Made by a program: the position numbers and the translations under genes. The notes under the pieces are model-generated. The model worked only from the letters and a program-made list of their open reading frames with translations, had not been told where the DNA came from and did no database searches. From assembly GCA_036401195.1 (NCBI GenBank), contig DASWVQ010000144.1, positions 1 through 5,340 on the forward strand: DNA of 5,340 nt, written 5' to 3'. Below, one piece after another: positions 5,128 to 5,340 of this stretch. Each line of letters begins with the position of its first letter. Positions within the stretch are counted from its first letter, which is position 1. The stretch is from JACDHQ01 sp036401195. Its GTDB lineage: Bacteria > Gemmatimonadota > Gemmatimonadetes > Gemmatimonadales > Gemmatimonadaceae.

Positions 5128-5340
5128 ATGAGCGCTGAGCGCGTGTTCTGTCCGGCCTGTGGTCACCACGTGGAGCTGGTCCACGGGGTCGAGCCCCTGC
5201 AGGAGGGGCAGGCGAACCTGCCGGACACGGAGCTGGCCTGCCTGGACGTGGCCGCGGAGTGCGGGATCGGGGGGCGGTGCCCGGTGCTTGCGGTGCCGTC
5301 CATGGCGGTGCGGCAGCGCCTCGTGCGGCAGGGATTCGCG
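5128..5340 (+). CDS. Hypothetical Cys-rich protein, paralogue of the preceding gene (3' partial)
   Basis: ATG 5128 opens a frame that runs without a stop to the right edge (71 codons), so the C-terminus is missing from the window. The visible part has Cys8/Cys11 (CPAC), Cys38 (ACLD), Cys45 and Cys51-Pro. It aligns over nearly its whole visible length with the 4631-4996 protein: FC-x2-C at residues 7-11, VEP..EGQA at 21-29 and CLDV at 38-41. By eye about 30% of positions are identical, so the pair arose by an old tandem duplication or they are two members of a clade-specific family. The fourth cysteine of the first metal site (CPLC in the paralogue) is Leu here (CPVL), and one residue is inserted between Cys45 and Cys51. 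If that cysteine is a ligand, metal binding in this half may be altered. Whether a second CxxC...CxxC ribbon follows cannot be seen. Function unknown. Confidence 0.75.
   Translation, partial: MSAERVFCPACGHHVELVHGVEPLQEGQANLPDTELACLDVAAECGIGGRCPVLAVPSMAVRQRLVRQGFA

Noticed and set aside
1..5340. Search for tRNA, rRNA, CRISPR arrays, insertion sequences and attachment sites
   Set aside because: I saw no repeat-spacer pattern, transposase or integrase motif, terminal inverted repeats or tRNA-like cloverleaf; the window is nearly all housekeeping-style coding sequence.

Overview
The window is very GC-rich chromosomal DNA with almost no space between genes, and everything I accept as a gene is on the + strand. 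Its core is most of an Rnf-type (NqrBC-like) membrane electron-transfer operon. The gene style (high G+C at third codon positions, short Cys-rich hypothetical proteins next to it, a ferredoxin tail with a CTTCNEC core) makes me think of a Gemmatimonadota-like or other high-GC Gram-negative bacterium. That assignment is inference; there is no rRNA or marker gene to prove it.

Layout. Positions 1-341 hold the C-terminal end of a protein that starts before the window: an Ala/Pro-rich linker followed by a single-cluster [4Fe-4S] ferredoxin domain. Then come rnfC (314-1678; NADH/FMN and two-cluster subunit), rnfD (1675-2694; polytopic FMN-bearing subunit), rnfG (2691-3407; single-pass subunit with a covalent-FMN motif), a 54-residue Cys-rich one-helix membrane protein (3407-3571), and apbE (3558-4556; Tat-type FAD:protein FMN transferase). 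Each gene overlaps the next by 1 to 28 bases, so the five boundaries look translationally coupled. After a GC-rich hairpin behind apbE come two separate, tandem, paralogous Cys-rich (zinc-ribbon-like) proteins: a complete one at 4631-4996 and one cut by the right edge at 5128-5340, separated by a 131-base gap.

How the genes work together. In known Rnf complexes, low-potential electrons from ferredoxin pass through RnfB and the iron centre held by RnfA/RnfE to the covalent FMNs of RnfG and RnfD, and then to RnfC and NAD+, coupled to ion transport. ApbE makes the covalent FMN-threonine bonds on RnfG and RnfD, so carrying apbE in the operon makes flavinylation self-contained. No rnfA, rnfB or rnfE is visible here. 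The usual rnfE slot after rnfG holds the small Cys-rich membrane protein, and a ferredoxin-tailed protein lies directly before rnfC. These two points, together with the diverging zinc-ribbon pair, are the most interesting parts of the window.
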